Shown here piece after piece: positions 1 through 5,325 of a stretch of 5,325 bases of DNA. The position numbers were made by a program, and so were the translations under genes. Where the stretch lies: positions 1 through 5,325 of the forward strand of contig JADLEN010000079.1 in assembly GCA_020846105.1 (NCBI GenBank). Direction: 5' to 3'. Position 1 is the stretch's first letter. Every line of letters starts with the position of its first letter. This DNA comes from Chitinophagaceae bacterium. GTDB taxonomy: Bacteria; Bacteroidota; Bacteroidia; Chitinophagales; Chitinophagaceae. The notes under the pieces were generated by a model. It saw nothing but the letters and a program-made list of their open reading frames with translations, searched no databases and had not been told where the DNA came from.

Positions 1-1059
1 ATTTTTACCTATGATACCTAGCCTTTCGCCTTTGTTGAAGGTGTAGTCAAAGCCTTTGAGTATTACCTTTTCGCCAAAGGATTGATACACTTTTTTGAGC
101 TCTGCAATTTTGCCACCCAAGCGGTTCATTTTTATTTGTAGGCTTACTTTATTGTCGTCACTTCTTTTTTTTGCTACGGCTTCTATTTCGTAAAAATTAT
201 CTTGCCTGCTTTTGGATTTTGTCGTACGTGCTTTGGGTTGTTTGCGCATCCACTCTAGCTCTTTTCGAAACAAGTTTTTGGCTTTGTCTATGGTAGCCAT
301 ATCACTGTCTAGCTTTGCCGCCTTTTGCTCCATGTAGGTTTCATAGTCGCCTTTGTAAAAGTTGATAGTGCTGCCATCGATCTCCCAAATATGGTTGCAC
401 ACGGCATCTAAGAAATAGCGATCATGGGTTACCAATAGTAGTGTTATTTTTTCTTGGTTGAGGTAATGCTCTAGCCACTCTACCATAGCCACATCTAGGT
501 GGTTGGTAGGTTCATCCATTATCAGCAGCGTATGCTTGTGTTCAAAGCCAATATCGATAAGGGTTTGTGCCAAGGCTACTCTTTTTCTTTGACCGCCAGA
601 TAGCGTACCTACAATTTGGTTGAGGTGGTGGATATTGAGCTTGCCCAGAATCTGTTTCACTTTCGTGTCAAATTCCCAAGCGTTGAGCTCGTCCATTTTC
701 TCTAGTGCGTCCGACATCATTGTGCCATCGTCTTCGGTGGCTTCGCAAGCCAATTCGTAGTCACGGATAGCGCCAACAATAGGGTGTTTGGCGTGGAATA
801 TATTATCGAGGATAGAGCGGTCTTCGTCAAATTTTGGATCTTGCTCAAATAGGGCAACACTCACTTCTTTGTGTATCCAAGCCTTGCCGCTATCGGCCAC
901 GTCTTGGCCCGAAAGTATTTTGAGGAGGGTAGATTTGCCACTACCATTTTTGGCAATAATGGCTATTTTATCGCCTTCATTAATATTGAAACTGATGTTG
1001 CTGAAAAGGGGTTTTATTCCGAAAGATTTGGTCAGATTGTCGACACTTACATAATGCAT
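1..1059 (-). CDS. uup: ABC-F family ATPase, Uup-like (N-terminal 353 residues, cut by window edge)
   Basis: This is a soluble tandem-ATPase protein of the ABC-F class; members bind near the ribosomal E site and help resolve translation problems, and none has membrane segments. Reading leftward from ATG at 1059, the frame stays open to base 1. The first ATPase domain shows Walker A at residues 36-44 (AKNGSGKST), a Q-loop at Gln73, signature LSGGQ at 153-157, Walker B with Glu183 in MDEPTNHLD (181-189) and the H-loop at His212 (VTHDR). The interdomain linker follows; its ELEWMRKQPKAR stretch (267-278) matches the Uup type (E. coli Uup has EVWIRQGIKAR) rather than EttA. The second domain breaks off after GIIGKN (348-353), so roughly 270 residues should lie outside. 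The start is supported by an in-frame stop at 1090-1092 and by the family's typical N-terminus. Walker A of domain 1 has Ala36 where the consensus has Gly. Class is certain; Uup assignment is likely. Confidence 0.95.
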   Translation of the reverse strand, partial: MHYVSVDNLTKSFGIKPLFSNISFNINEGDKIAIIAKNGSGKSTLLKILSGQDVADSGKAWIHKEVSVALFEQDPKFDEDRSILDNIFHAKHPIVGAIRDYELACEATEDDGTMMSDALEKMDELNAWEFDTKVKQILGKLNIHHLNQIVGTLSGGQRKRVALAQTLIDIGFEHKHTLLIMDEPTNHLDVAMVEWLEHYLNQEKITLLLVTHDRYFLDAVCNHIWEIDGSTINFYKGDYETYMEQKAAKLDSDMATIDKAKNLFRKELEWMRKQPKARTTKSKSRQDNFYEIEAVAKKRSDDNKVSLQIKMNRLGGKIAELKKVYQSFGEKVILKGFDYTFNKGERLGIIGKN

Positions 1060-1065
1060 AGCTTG

Positions 1066-1096
1066 CAAAGATACTTTAGCATGCTTGTATTATAAG
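1066..1096 (-). promoter_or_regulatory. candidate Bacteroidota-type promoter for the ABC-F gene
   Basis: On the minus strand, TATCTTTG (1073 down to 1066) is an exact match to the Bacteroidota -7 consensus TAnnTTTG. The -33 element at the expected 19-base spacing (CTTA, 1096-1093) is poor. Transcription would begin only a few bases before the ATG at 1059, leaving an almost leaderless mRNA. This comes from motif reading only. Confidence 0.4.
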
Positions 1097-1112
1097 GTAT
1101 GCCTTATCTTCG
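1084..1112 (+). promoter_or_regulatory. candidate promoter for the lipoprotein operon
   Basis: CTTG (1084-1087), a 17-base spacer and TATCTTCG (1105-1112) resemble the TTTG / TAnnTTTG Bacteroidota promoter, with one mismatch in each box and a slightly short spacer. Transcription would begin near 1115-1119, leaving a leader of about 40 bases before the ATG at 1156. It overlaps the divergent ABC-F promoter candidate. Weak evidence. Confidence 0.25.
1092..1107. repeat. short inverted repeat in the divergent spacer
   Basis: ATAAGG (1092-1097) and CCTTAT (1102-1107) form 6-base inverted arms around a 4-base centre (TATG). The repeat lies between the divergent ABC-F and lipoprotein genes, touching the -33 region of one candidate promoter and the -7 box of the other. 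It could be an operator, or chance at this arm length. A perfect 8-base palindrome, AGCATGCT, lies just to its left at 1078-1085. Confidence 0.4.
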
Positions 1113-1155
1113 TGTCTATATTATTTTACAATCACGGAATCCAAAACCCTTTTTT

Positions 1156-1944
1156 ATGTATAAGTGTCGTATTGTATTGATGCTATTTGCATTGCTATCG
1201 CTTGCTGCTTGTCGCAAAAAGCCATTACCTGTTACCGCCAACCCTACACCTACTCCGGTGCCTGAGGCTACCACGGGTACTATTACTTTTAAGATAAATA
1301 ATGTGGTAGGTGCAAGACCCTTGGTATTAGGAGACTCTGCCCTGTATGCATTGCCCAACGGCGATTCTTTTATGGTCCATACCTTTAACTATTACCTTAG
1401 CAATATGGTACTTACTACCGAGCAAGGACTGCAATTTGTAGTGCCAGAAAGTTATTACCTTTTAAGAGCAGGCAGCCCCGAGTCCTTGCAATTCGTTATT
1501 ACAGACGTGCCTTTTGGCAATTACAAATCCATCGATTTTTTGATAGGCGTAGATAGTGTTCGCAACTTTAGTGGCGCACAAACGGGTGCATTAGACCCTC
1601 AGTATGGTATGATATGGAGCTGGAACACGGGCTACATTATGGCCAAGATGGAAGGTTACTCGCCACAATCGGGCAACCCCAATAAGTCTATTTCTTTTCA
1701 TATTGCAGGCTTCAAAGGGGCTTACAATGTGATACAAAGCCAGCAATTTGCGCTGCCCAGCGCAGCTAGCGTATCGGCTAGTCACAATGCAGCTATAAAT
1801 ATGACTGCCGATGCGGCTATATGGTTTCAGGCACCTGCCTTTCCTGGTTTTGCATCGCTCTCCGATGTGGGTGTAGAGGGTGCCAAAGCATATAATATTT
1901 CGCTAAATTATGCCAGCATGCTGCGCATCGATTCGGTACATTAA
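1156..1944 (+). CDS. MbnP-family lipoprotein (putative copper-binding)
   Basis: A predicted exported lipoprotein of 262 residues. The signal peptide (1-18) ends in lipobox LAAC with lipidated Cys19, followed by RKK and a Pro/Thr-rich tether (about 22-38). The rest matches the MbnP family: FNYYLSN at 77-83, a VPFG...IGVDSV block around 118-135, and the family core GALDPQYGMIWSWNTGY at 144-160 followed by KMEG and a SFHIAG strand with His182. In methanotrophs MbnP binds copper after MbnH, a dihaem enzyme, converts a tryptophan to kynurenine; Trp154 and Trp156 sit in the corresponding conserved region here. An earlier in-frame ATG at 1099 was rejected because it would bury the signal peptide behind 19 extra residues. 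No Shine-Dalgarno is visible. It is probably first in an operon with the flavoenzyme 15 bases downstream. The family call is strong; copper binding in this protein is inferred, and no MbnH gene is in view. Confidence 0.88.
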   Translation: MYKCRIVLMLFALLSLAACRKKPLPVTANPTPTPVPEATTGTITFKINNVVGARPLVLGDSALYALPNGDSFMVHTFNYYLSNMVLTTEQGLQFVVPESYYLLRAGSPESLQFVITDVPFGNYKSIDFLIGVDSVRNFSGAQTGALDPQYGMIWSWNTGYIMAKMEGYSPQSGNPNKSISFHIAGFKGAYNVIQSQQFALPSAASVSASHNAAINMTADAAIWFQAPAFPGFASLSDVGVEGAKAYNISLNYASMLRIDSVH

Positions 1945-1959
1945 TCAAGTTTTTTATTT

Positions 1960-2904
1960 ATGAACAACAACAGAATTACACAACTGCTAGGAATCCAATA
2001 CCCTATTATCCAAGCAGGTATGATATGGGCTAGCGGTTGGCGCTTGGCCTCGGCAGTGTCCAACGCTGGTGGCCTAGGGCTTATAGGTGCAGGCAGTATG
2101 TATCCTGATGTATTGCGCGAGCATATCCAAAAATGCAAAGCCGCTACCAACAAGCCATTTGGCGTAAACGTGCCACTGCTTTACCCTAATATAGAAGAGA
2201 TAATGGCCATCATTATCGAAGAAAAAGTACCCATTGTTTTTACCTCTGCTGGCAACCCAAAAACTTGGACCAGCATGCTCAAAGAAAAAGGTATTATTGT
2301 GGTGCATGTAGTATCTAGTGCCAAATTTGCCCTTAAGTGCCAAGACGCAGGCTGCGATGCTGTAGTGGCCGAAGGTTTTGAAGCCGGTGGACACAATGGT
2401 CGCGAAGAAACCACCACACTTTGCCTTATACCTTCTGTGCGCCAAGTGTTGCAGATACCCCTTATTGCTGCAGGTGGCATTTATGATGCACGAACCATGC
2501 TAGCAGCCATGATTATAGGTGCAGATGCTGTGCAGATAGGTAGCCGCTTTGTGGCTACGCCAGAAGCTTCGTCGCACCAAGATTTTAAAACATCCGTGGT
2601 AAATGCCAAGGAGGGCGATACCATGTTGAGTATTAAAACACTTACCCCTGTGCGCCTACTTGCCAACCCATTTGCGCAGCAAATACAAGCCGCCGAAAGG
2701 GATGGTGCTAGTAAGGATGAGCTCAATGAAATATTGGGCAGAGCCCGTGCCAAAAAAGGAATGTTTGAGGGAGATATGCTGGAGGGCGAACTAGAAATAG
2801 GGCAGGTAAGCGCAATGATATCGGATATAAAACCTGCAGCACAAATTGTATCGGAAATAATGAATGATTTTGAAATGCTCGTTAAGAACCCTTTGGGCAT
2901 TTAA
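1960..2904 (+). CDS. FabK / nitronate monooxygenase-like FMN enzyme
   Basis: A 314-residue cytoplasmic TIM-barrel flavoprotein of the nitronate monooxygenase (2-nitropropane dioxygenase) superfamily, which also contains the enoyl-ACP reductase FabK. Visible motifs are YPIIQAGM near the N-terminus (14-21), NAGGLGLIGAG (35-45), PFGVN (66-70), AEGFEAGGHNG (137-147) with His145 at the position of FabK's catalytic His, and the FMN phosphate-binding strands IAAGGI (169-174) and GADAVQIGSRF (187-197). The length equals that of FabK (about 320), and the layout, including the C-terminal GRARAKKGMFEGD and GELEIGQVSA segments, is FabK-like. Bacteroidota orthologues are usually annotated nitronate monooxygenase. 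Reduction of enoyl-ACP in fatty-acid synthesis and oxidation of alkyl nitronates are both possible, and sequence reading cannot separate them. It starts 15 bases after the lipoprotein stop with no Shine-Dalgarno, so it is probably co-transcribed. Confidence 0.93.
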   Translation: MNNNRITQLLGIQYPIIQAGMIWASGWRLASAVSNAGGLGLIGAGSMYPDVLREHIQKCKAATNKPFGVNVPLLYPNIEEIMAIIIEEKVPIVFTSAGNPKTWTSMLKEKGIIVVHVVSSAKFALKCQDAGCDAVVAEGFEAGGHNGREETTTLCLIPSVRQVLQIPLIAAGGIYDARTMLAAMIIGADAVQIGSRFVATPEASSHQDFKTSVVNAKEGDTMLSIKTLTPVRLLANPFAQQIQAAERDGASKDELNEILGRARAKKGMFEGDMLEGELEIGQVSAMISDIKPAAQIVSEIMNDFEMLVKNPLGI

Positions 2905-2951
2905 GAGCTGCTGCCAATGGCTTATTTTCTTAATTCACTTTGAAAACTTTT

Positions 2952-3455
2952 ATGAATTTAAAAACCTTCAACCGCAAGACGGATAAAGACAGAAAGCCGC
3001 TTAAAGCTTTTCTGAAAAAGCTAGACAAGCTAGTACCCGAAGATATGCCCCTGATAGTGGCCGAAGAAGATGCCAAAATGTGGGCAGAAACGGATTGCCT
3101 AAGCTGTGCCAACTGTTGTAAAAAAATGACGCCGACCTTTACCAAAGAGGATGTGCAGCGTATTTCGGCACATTTAGGAATGACAGCGCTTGCATTTAGA
3201 AAGAAATGGCTGTACAAAGAGGAGGGTACTGGCGATTGGATGAACACAAGCATCCCATGCCAATTTTTAGGTACCGACAACATGTGCAGCATTTACGAAG
3301 TGCGCCCTGCCGACTGTGCCGAGTTTCCGCACCACCACAAGCAGCCATTTGATAGCTACAACGACACCTTTACCCAAAATCTAGATTATTGCCCCGCTAC
3401 CTACAACTTGGTACAGCGCCTCAAAAAACGTGTAGAAAAAGAGTACGTGTGGTAG
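2952..3455 (+). CDS. YkgJ-family Cys-cluster protein
   Basis: A 167-residue soluble protein with the CxxCxxCC cluster that defines the YkgJ (UPF0153/PF03692) family; these are thought to bind zinc or an iron-sulfur cluster, and their role is unknown. Cysteines are at 49, 52, 55 and 56 (CLSCANCC), then 103, 112 (PCQF...MCSIYE), 122 (RPADCAEFP) and 147 (DYCPAT), eight in all, plus three histidines at 127-129. The spacing and the CSIYExRPxxCxxFP signature are typical of the family. The basic, Lys-rich ends and extra C-terminal segment make it longer than E. coli YkgJ (about 109 residues) but usual for Bacteroidota. ATG at 2952 was chosen; TTG at 2940 would add four residues and cannot be excluded. 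It lies 47 bases after the flavoenzyme gene with no terminator between, and is followed by one, so it is likely the last gene of the operon. Confidence 0.93.
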   Translation: MNLKTFNRKTDKDRKPLKAFLKKLDKLVPEDMPLIVAEEDAKMWAETDCLSCANCCKKMTPTFTKEDVQRISAHLGMTALAFRKKWLYKEEGTGDWMNTSIPCQFLGTDNMCSIYEVRPADCAEFPHHHKQPFDSYNDTFTQNLDYCPATYNLVQRLKKRVEKEYVW

Positions 3456-3507
3456 ATGATTATTGACAAAATTTAGTTGACAGATTTTTTTAACGGACTA
3501 TCCCTTT

Positions 3508-3538
3508 TGCCGCATCTTAAATCCGATGCGGCATTTTT
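3508..3538 (+). terminator. Rho-independent terminator ending the lipoprotein-flavoenzyme-YkgJ unit
   Basis: A perfect 9-base-pair stem, TGCCGCATC (3508-3516) with GATGCGGCA (3525-3533), closes an 8-base loop and is followed at once by five T (3534-3538), then AG and five more T. On the other strand the stem is followed by AAAAGGG rather than T, so it works in the + direction only. It lies 52 bases after the YkgJ stop codon. Confidence 0.88.
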
Positions 3539-3589
3539 AGTTTTTACAGTGCAGCTATTCTGGGGTTTAGACTTAGTGTCTCGCACCAC

Positions 3590-3617
3590 ATTAGGCTTTC
3601 AAAAAAATTATCCTAAT
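3590..3617. repeat. inverted repeat over the candidate promoter of the exported-protein gene
   Basis: ATTAGG (3590-3595) and CCTAAT (3612-3617) are perfect 6-base inverted arms 16 bases apart. The arms coincide with the two boxes of the promoter candidate at 3591-3621. The half-site distance of about two helical turns would suit a dimeric regulator, but the arms are short and AT-rich, so chance is possible. Confidence 0.35.
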
Positions 3618-3621
3618 TTTA
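3591..3621 (+). promoter_or_regulatory. candidate promoter for the Tyr-rich exported protein gene
   Basis: TTAG (3591-3594), a 19-base spacer and TAATTTTA (3614-3621) each differ by one base from the Bacteroidota -33 (TTTG) and -7 (TAnnTTTG) boxes, and the spacing is correct. Transcription would begin near 3624-3627, about 20 bases before the ATG at 3646. A promoter is expected here because the gene follows a terminator. Confidence 0.35.
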
Positions 3622-3645
3622 AAAGCAACAATAATCTACCGCGCT

Positions 3646-5079
3646 ATGAAATTCAAGGGCTCAATGTTCCTCCTATTTATATTTTTATGGGCTATGCAGG
3701 CTATGGCGCAGGTACACAATTATCTGAAGATTAATGTGCAAGACCCACAAGACTACCCAAAGCATATTGCTTATTTGGTGGGCCAAGACCCCAAAATAAC
3801 TTTTGTGATACACGGCAGCTACCTAAGCGATACAGATGCGGTAGTAGCGCAGCTGGGCCTAGGCAAGTATCGCCGGCAAGTGTTGTGGAGCACGGCCCGC
3901 TACGATTCGCTCTCGAAGGTGGAGAAGTCGGAGCTGGTGCAGTTTTATGGCAAGGACGAGCTGAATAGGTGTGTGTTGCAATACTTGCACTATCAGGCGC
4001 CCAAGCCTAGCGACTCCTTGTGTTTTGGTAGCTTGCCGGCCAGCATGAGTTTTAAAGATTATGCACAGTTTTTTGTAATAACGGATTATAGTAGCAACAA
4101 GCAATTTGTGTATTACAAAAAATACCGCAAGCTAATGGAGGTGAGCATTGGCAGCAATATGGAGCGTAGTGTACTGGTACCATTTGCCAAGTATCCGCAG
4201 CTACACAAGTTGTATACCTATCAATATGCCGATACGGCTTTGGAGCGCCCATCGGTATTGTCGCTATGCCCTGTAGACGATACGAGCCTGATAGGGGTAT
4301 TGCGCTATTATTATGTGCATCGCAAGCCTTTTGCGCCTGCAGTTTTTGTGCCTTTTTACAATGTGCTAAAGGTGAATATGCATGGCCCCAATCGCAGCTA
4401 CATTTACAATTTGGCAACCCCTATAGATGAGCACAAATTTTATTGGCCAATATTGGTGGCACAAGGCCAATATTATGCCCCCATTGTTGTTGGCTCGGTA
4501 GCTAGCCTAAGCAGCGAGAATACGCCACACAACCTAGCTAGGATAAAGCTTTCAGAAAAAACCTATGGCTACGATACCTTTACTGCGGCTACCCTCAATC
4601 CCTACCTTATAAACAACAAAATATACCAAAACTTCAACGAGTATTTTGCCAGTAATGGCTACTTCATTATGCGTTTATCGAACTATATTTTGGAGCTAGC
4701 TACCAACAAAAAAGTATACCTACCTTTTGCGGATACCTTGTATACAGGTTTGCGGATGTACGGCATGTCGCAAGGGCCGCATTACGGCGTTATTGATTTT
4801 AAATACAACAGCCAGGAGCGCAAATTTTACCTGCTTTATATCCTCGGTGGTGCTATGTATTATGCTAGCTTACCGCTTGGCGATAGTGCTTTTGATAATA
4901 ACCAAAAGCTGTATGAGCTCAATGGGTATTTTTCTAAAAAGAAAAGCGGCATTTGCATGAGCCACGATGGAAAGCAACTGATATACTTGCTTAAAAAACA
5001 ATACTGTTTTGCGGTACAAAGTGCCGCCCAAGTGCAGGCTACAGCCCAAGCCTACCAAGACGACCCAATGGGTTATTAA
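3646..5079 (+). CDS. exported tyrosine-rich protein of unknown function
   Basis: I do not recognise this 477-residue protein. Its start (MKFKGSMFLLFIFLW...AMA) is a Sec signal peptide with Lys2 and Lys4, a hydrophobic core at 7-17 and likely cleavage by signal peptidase I after Ala21, giving an N-terminal Gln. There is no lipobox Cys, no second membrane segment and no obvious C-terminal secretion-sorting domain, so it is probably periplasmic or released. Tyrosine is strikingly abundant: about 49 of 477 by hand count, including YYY and several YY pairs. The body reads as alternating short beta strands and turns. SHDGKQLIYL (439-448) resembles the strand-turn motif of TolB-type beta-propellers, but one such match does not establish the fold. 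Five Cys are scattered through the mature part. It follows a terminator and has its own promoter candidate; the next gene is 97 bases on, so it is likely transcribed alone. Confidence 0.9.
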   Translation: MKFKGSMFLLFIFLWAMQAMAQVHNYLKINVQDPQDYPKHIAYLVGQDPKITFVIHGSYLSDTDAVVAQLGLGKYRRQVLWSTARYDSLSKVEKSELVQFYGKDELNRCVLQYLHYQAPKPSDSLCFGSLPASMSFKDYAQFFVITDYSSNKQFVYYKKYRKLMEVSIGSNMERSVLVPFAKYPQLHKLYTYQYADTALERPSVLSLCPVDDTSLIGVLRYYYVHRKPFAPAVFVPFYNVLKVNMHGPNRSYIYNLATPIDEHKFYWPILVAQGQYYAPIVVGSVASLSSENTPHNLARIKLSEKTYGYDTFTAATLNPYLINNKIYQNFNEYFASNGYFIMRLSNYILELATNKKVYLPFADTLYTGLRMYGMSQGPHYGVIDFKYNSQERKFYLLYILGGAMYYASLPLGDSAFDNNQKLYELNGYFSKKKSGICMSHDGKQLIYLLKKQYCFAVQSAAQVQATAQAYQDDPMGY

Positions 5080-5097
5080 AAAATAAGATGATTTTTT
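5078..5097 (+). other. AT-only inverted repeat at the end of the Tyr-rich protein gene
   Basis: AAAAAAT (5078-5084) and ATTTTTT (5091-5097) can pair around a 6-base loop, starting inside the TAA stop codon and ending in a T run. It contains no G-C pair, so it would be at best a weak terminator. No better candidate was found in the 97 bases before the next gene. Confidence 0.25.
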
Positions 5098-5124
5098 TTA
5101 GGGGAGCAAATAGCTGATAAGTTG

Positions 5125-5154
5125 TTTGTTTGCCAAAAGGCTTTGCTAATATTG
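5125..5154 (+). promoter_or_regulatory. candidate promoter for the FAD oxidoreductase gene
   Basis: TTTG (5125-5128), an 18-base spacer and TAATATTG (5147-5154) match the Bacteroidota promoter pattern except for one base in the -7 box. The predicted start near 5158-5161 would leave a leader of about 17 bases. Both boxes are interleaved with the TTGCCAAAA repeats. Confidence 0.3.
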
Positions 5155-5177
5155 CCAAAAGGATATTTGCCAAAAAA
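5130..5177. repeat. three TTGCCAAAA direct repeats before the FAD oxidoreductase start
   Basis: TTGCCAAAAGG occurs at 5130-5140 and again exactly at 5152-5162; a third copy, TTGCCAAAAAA, is at 5167-5177 and ends on the A of the start codon. Offsets are 22 and 15 bases. Possible roles are binding of a regulator or a translational element in the leader; slipped duplication is also possible. Confidence 0.6.
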
Positions 5178-5325
5178 TGATACACACAGAATATTTGATA
5201 GTGGGTGGTGGAATAGCAGGCACATTGCTAAGCTATGAGCTATTGTGCGCAGGCAAATCTGTATATCTTGTAAATGACGAAAAGCCACAAGCAGCAAGCC
5301 TTGTAGCGGCAGCATTGCTAAATCC
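5177..5325 (+). CDS. FAD-dependent oxidoreductase, DAO type (first 49 codons, cut by window edge)
   Basis: Only the N-terminal 49 residues are present and the frame runs off the right edge. They form a Rossmann beta-alpha-beta unit: strand YLIVGGG (6-12), the dinucleotide-binding motif GGGIAG at 10-15 (GxGxxG), helix TLLSYELLCAG, and a second strand SVYLVND (28-34) whose end carries the acidic residue that usually holds the FAD ribose. The next segment, AASLVAAALLN (39-49), matches the region after the second strand in DAO-type flavoproteins of Bacteroidota, where it normally reads on into a conserved NP. The substrate cannot be told from this part. ATG at 5177 is the natural start, as it puts the first strand five residues in. 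No Shine-Dalgarno is visible. Confidence 0.85.
   Translation, partial: MIHTEYLIVGGGIAGTLLSYELLCAGKSVYLVNDEKPQAASLVAAALLN

Noticed and set aside
788..1095. Plus-strand open frames at 788-1054 and 871-1095
   Set aside because: Both are antisense to the conserved ABC-F coding sequence, including its Walker A region.
1099..1155. Upstream ATG at 1099 as start of the lipoprotein
   Set aside because: It would put 19 residues in front of a textbook lipoprotein signal peptide and lies inside the palindrome/promoter region. ATG at 1156 gives a standard signal.
2181..2900. Long open frames on the minus strand (2481-2900 and 2181-2480, also 2074-2445)
   Set aside because: They lie wholly antisense to the well-supported flavoenzyme gene. 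Their proteins are low-complexity Ser/Ala/Ile-rich strings with no motif, as expected from the codon pattern of the opposite strand.
2905..2951. A separate promoter for the YkgJ gene (TCACTTTG at 2935-2942)
   Set aside because: The -7-like box has one mismatch and no -33 box at a plausible distance; co-transcription with the upstream gene is simpler.
3477..3734. Open frame from TTG at 3477 that runs into the exported-protein gene
   Set aside because: It reads through the terminator hairpin and the promoter candidate, then overlaps the signal peptide of the next gene in another frame. It has no recognisable protein features.
5063..5073. Hairpin ACCC-AAT-GGGT near the end of the Tyr-rich protein gene
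   Set aside because: The stem is only four pairs, lies inside the coding sequence and is not followed by a T run, so it is not a terminator.
1..5325. Frequent CTAG tetranucleotides (about 25 by hand count)
   Set aside because: CTAG is depleted in many bacteria, so the abundance caught the eye, but the count is close to what this base composition predicts (about 19).
1..5325. Mobile element, CRISPR, toxin-antitoxin or defence island
   Set aside because: No transposase, integrase, terminal repeats, regular spacer arrays, small paired genes or nuclease-type motifs were found; the coding style is uniform across the window.

Overview
This 5.3 kb window looks like ordinary chromosome from a member of the Bacteroidota, most likely the Chitinophagales/Sphingobacteriales side. 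This rests on the protein families (an MbnP-type lipoprotein, a roughly 314-residue FabK/nitronate monooxygenase-like flavoprotein and a long YkgJ-type Cys-cluster protein, each in its Bacteroidota form). It also fits the lack of Shine-Dalgarno sequences before any start codon and the presence of TAnnTTTG-like promoter boxes. The base composition is moderately AT-rich. All six genes are coding-dense, and the longest gap between genes is about 190 bases. No rRNA, tRNA, CRISPR array, insertion sequence, integrase or recognisable defence module is present.

Layout. The left edge (1-1059, minus strand) holds the N-terminal 353 residues of an ABC-F ribosome-associated ATPase of the Uup type; the window cuts it inside the Walker A of its second ATPase domain. 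A short divergent spacer (1060-1155) with overlapping candidate promoters and a small palindrome separates it from a rightward cluster. That cluster is an MbnP-family lipoprotein (1156-1944), a FabK/NMO-like flavin enzyme (1960-2904) and a YkgJ-family Cys-cluster protein (2952-3455). The gaps are 15 and 47 bases with no terminator inside, and a clear intrinsic terminator follows (3508-3538), so these three are probably one transcription unit.

After the terminator, a monocistronic-looking gene (3646-5079) encodes an exported, very tyrosine-rich protein of unknown function. A 97-base gap with a threefold TTGCCAAAA repeat leads to the first 49 codons of a FAD-dependent oxidoreductase of the DAO type (5177 to the right edge).

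How the genes work together: the only argument for cooperation is the lipoprotein-flavoenzyme-Cys-cluster operon. In other bacteria MbnP binds copper after its partner haem enzyme MbnH oxidises a tryptophan, but no MbnH is visible here. The best leads for new biology are this MbnP without a visible MbnH, in an operon with a flavoprotein and a predicted metal-binding protein, and the tyrosine-rich exported orphan. I see no clear evidence of an undescribed multi-gene system.
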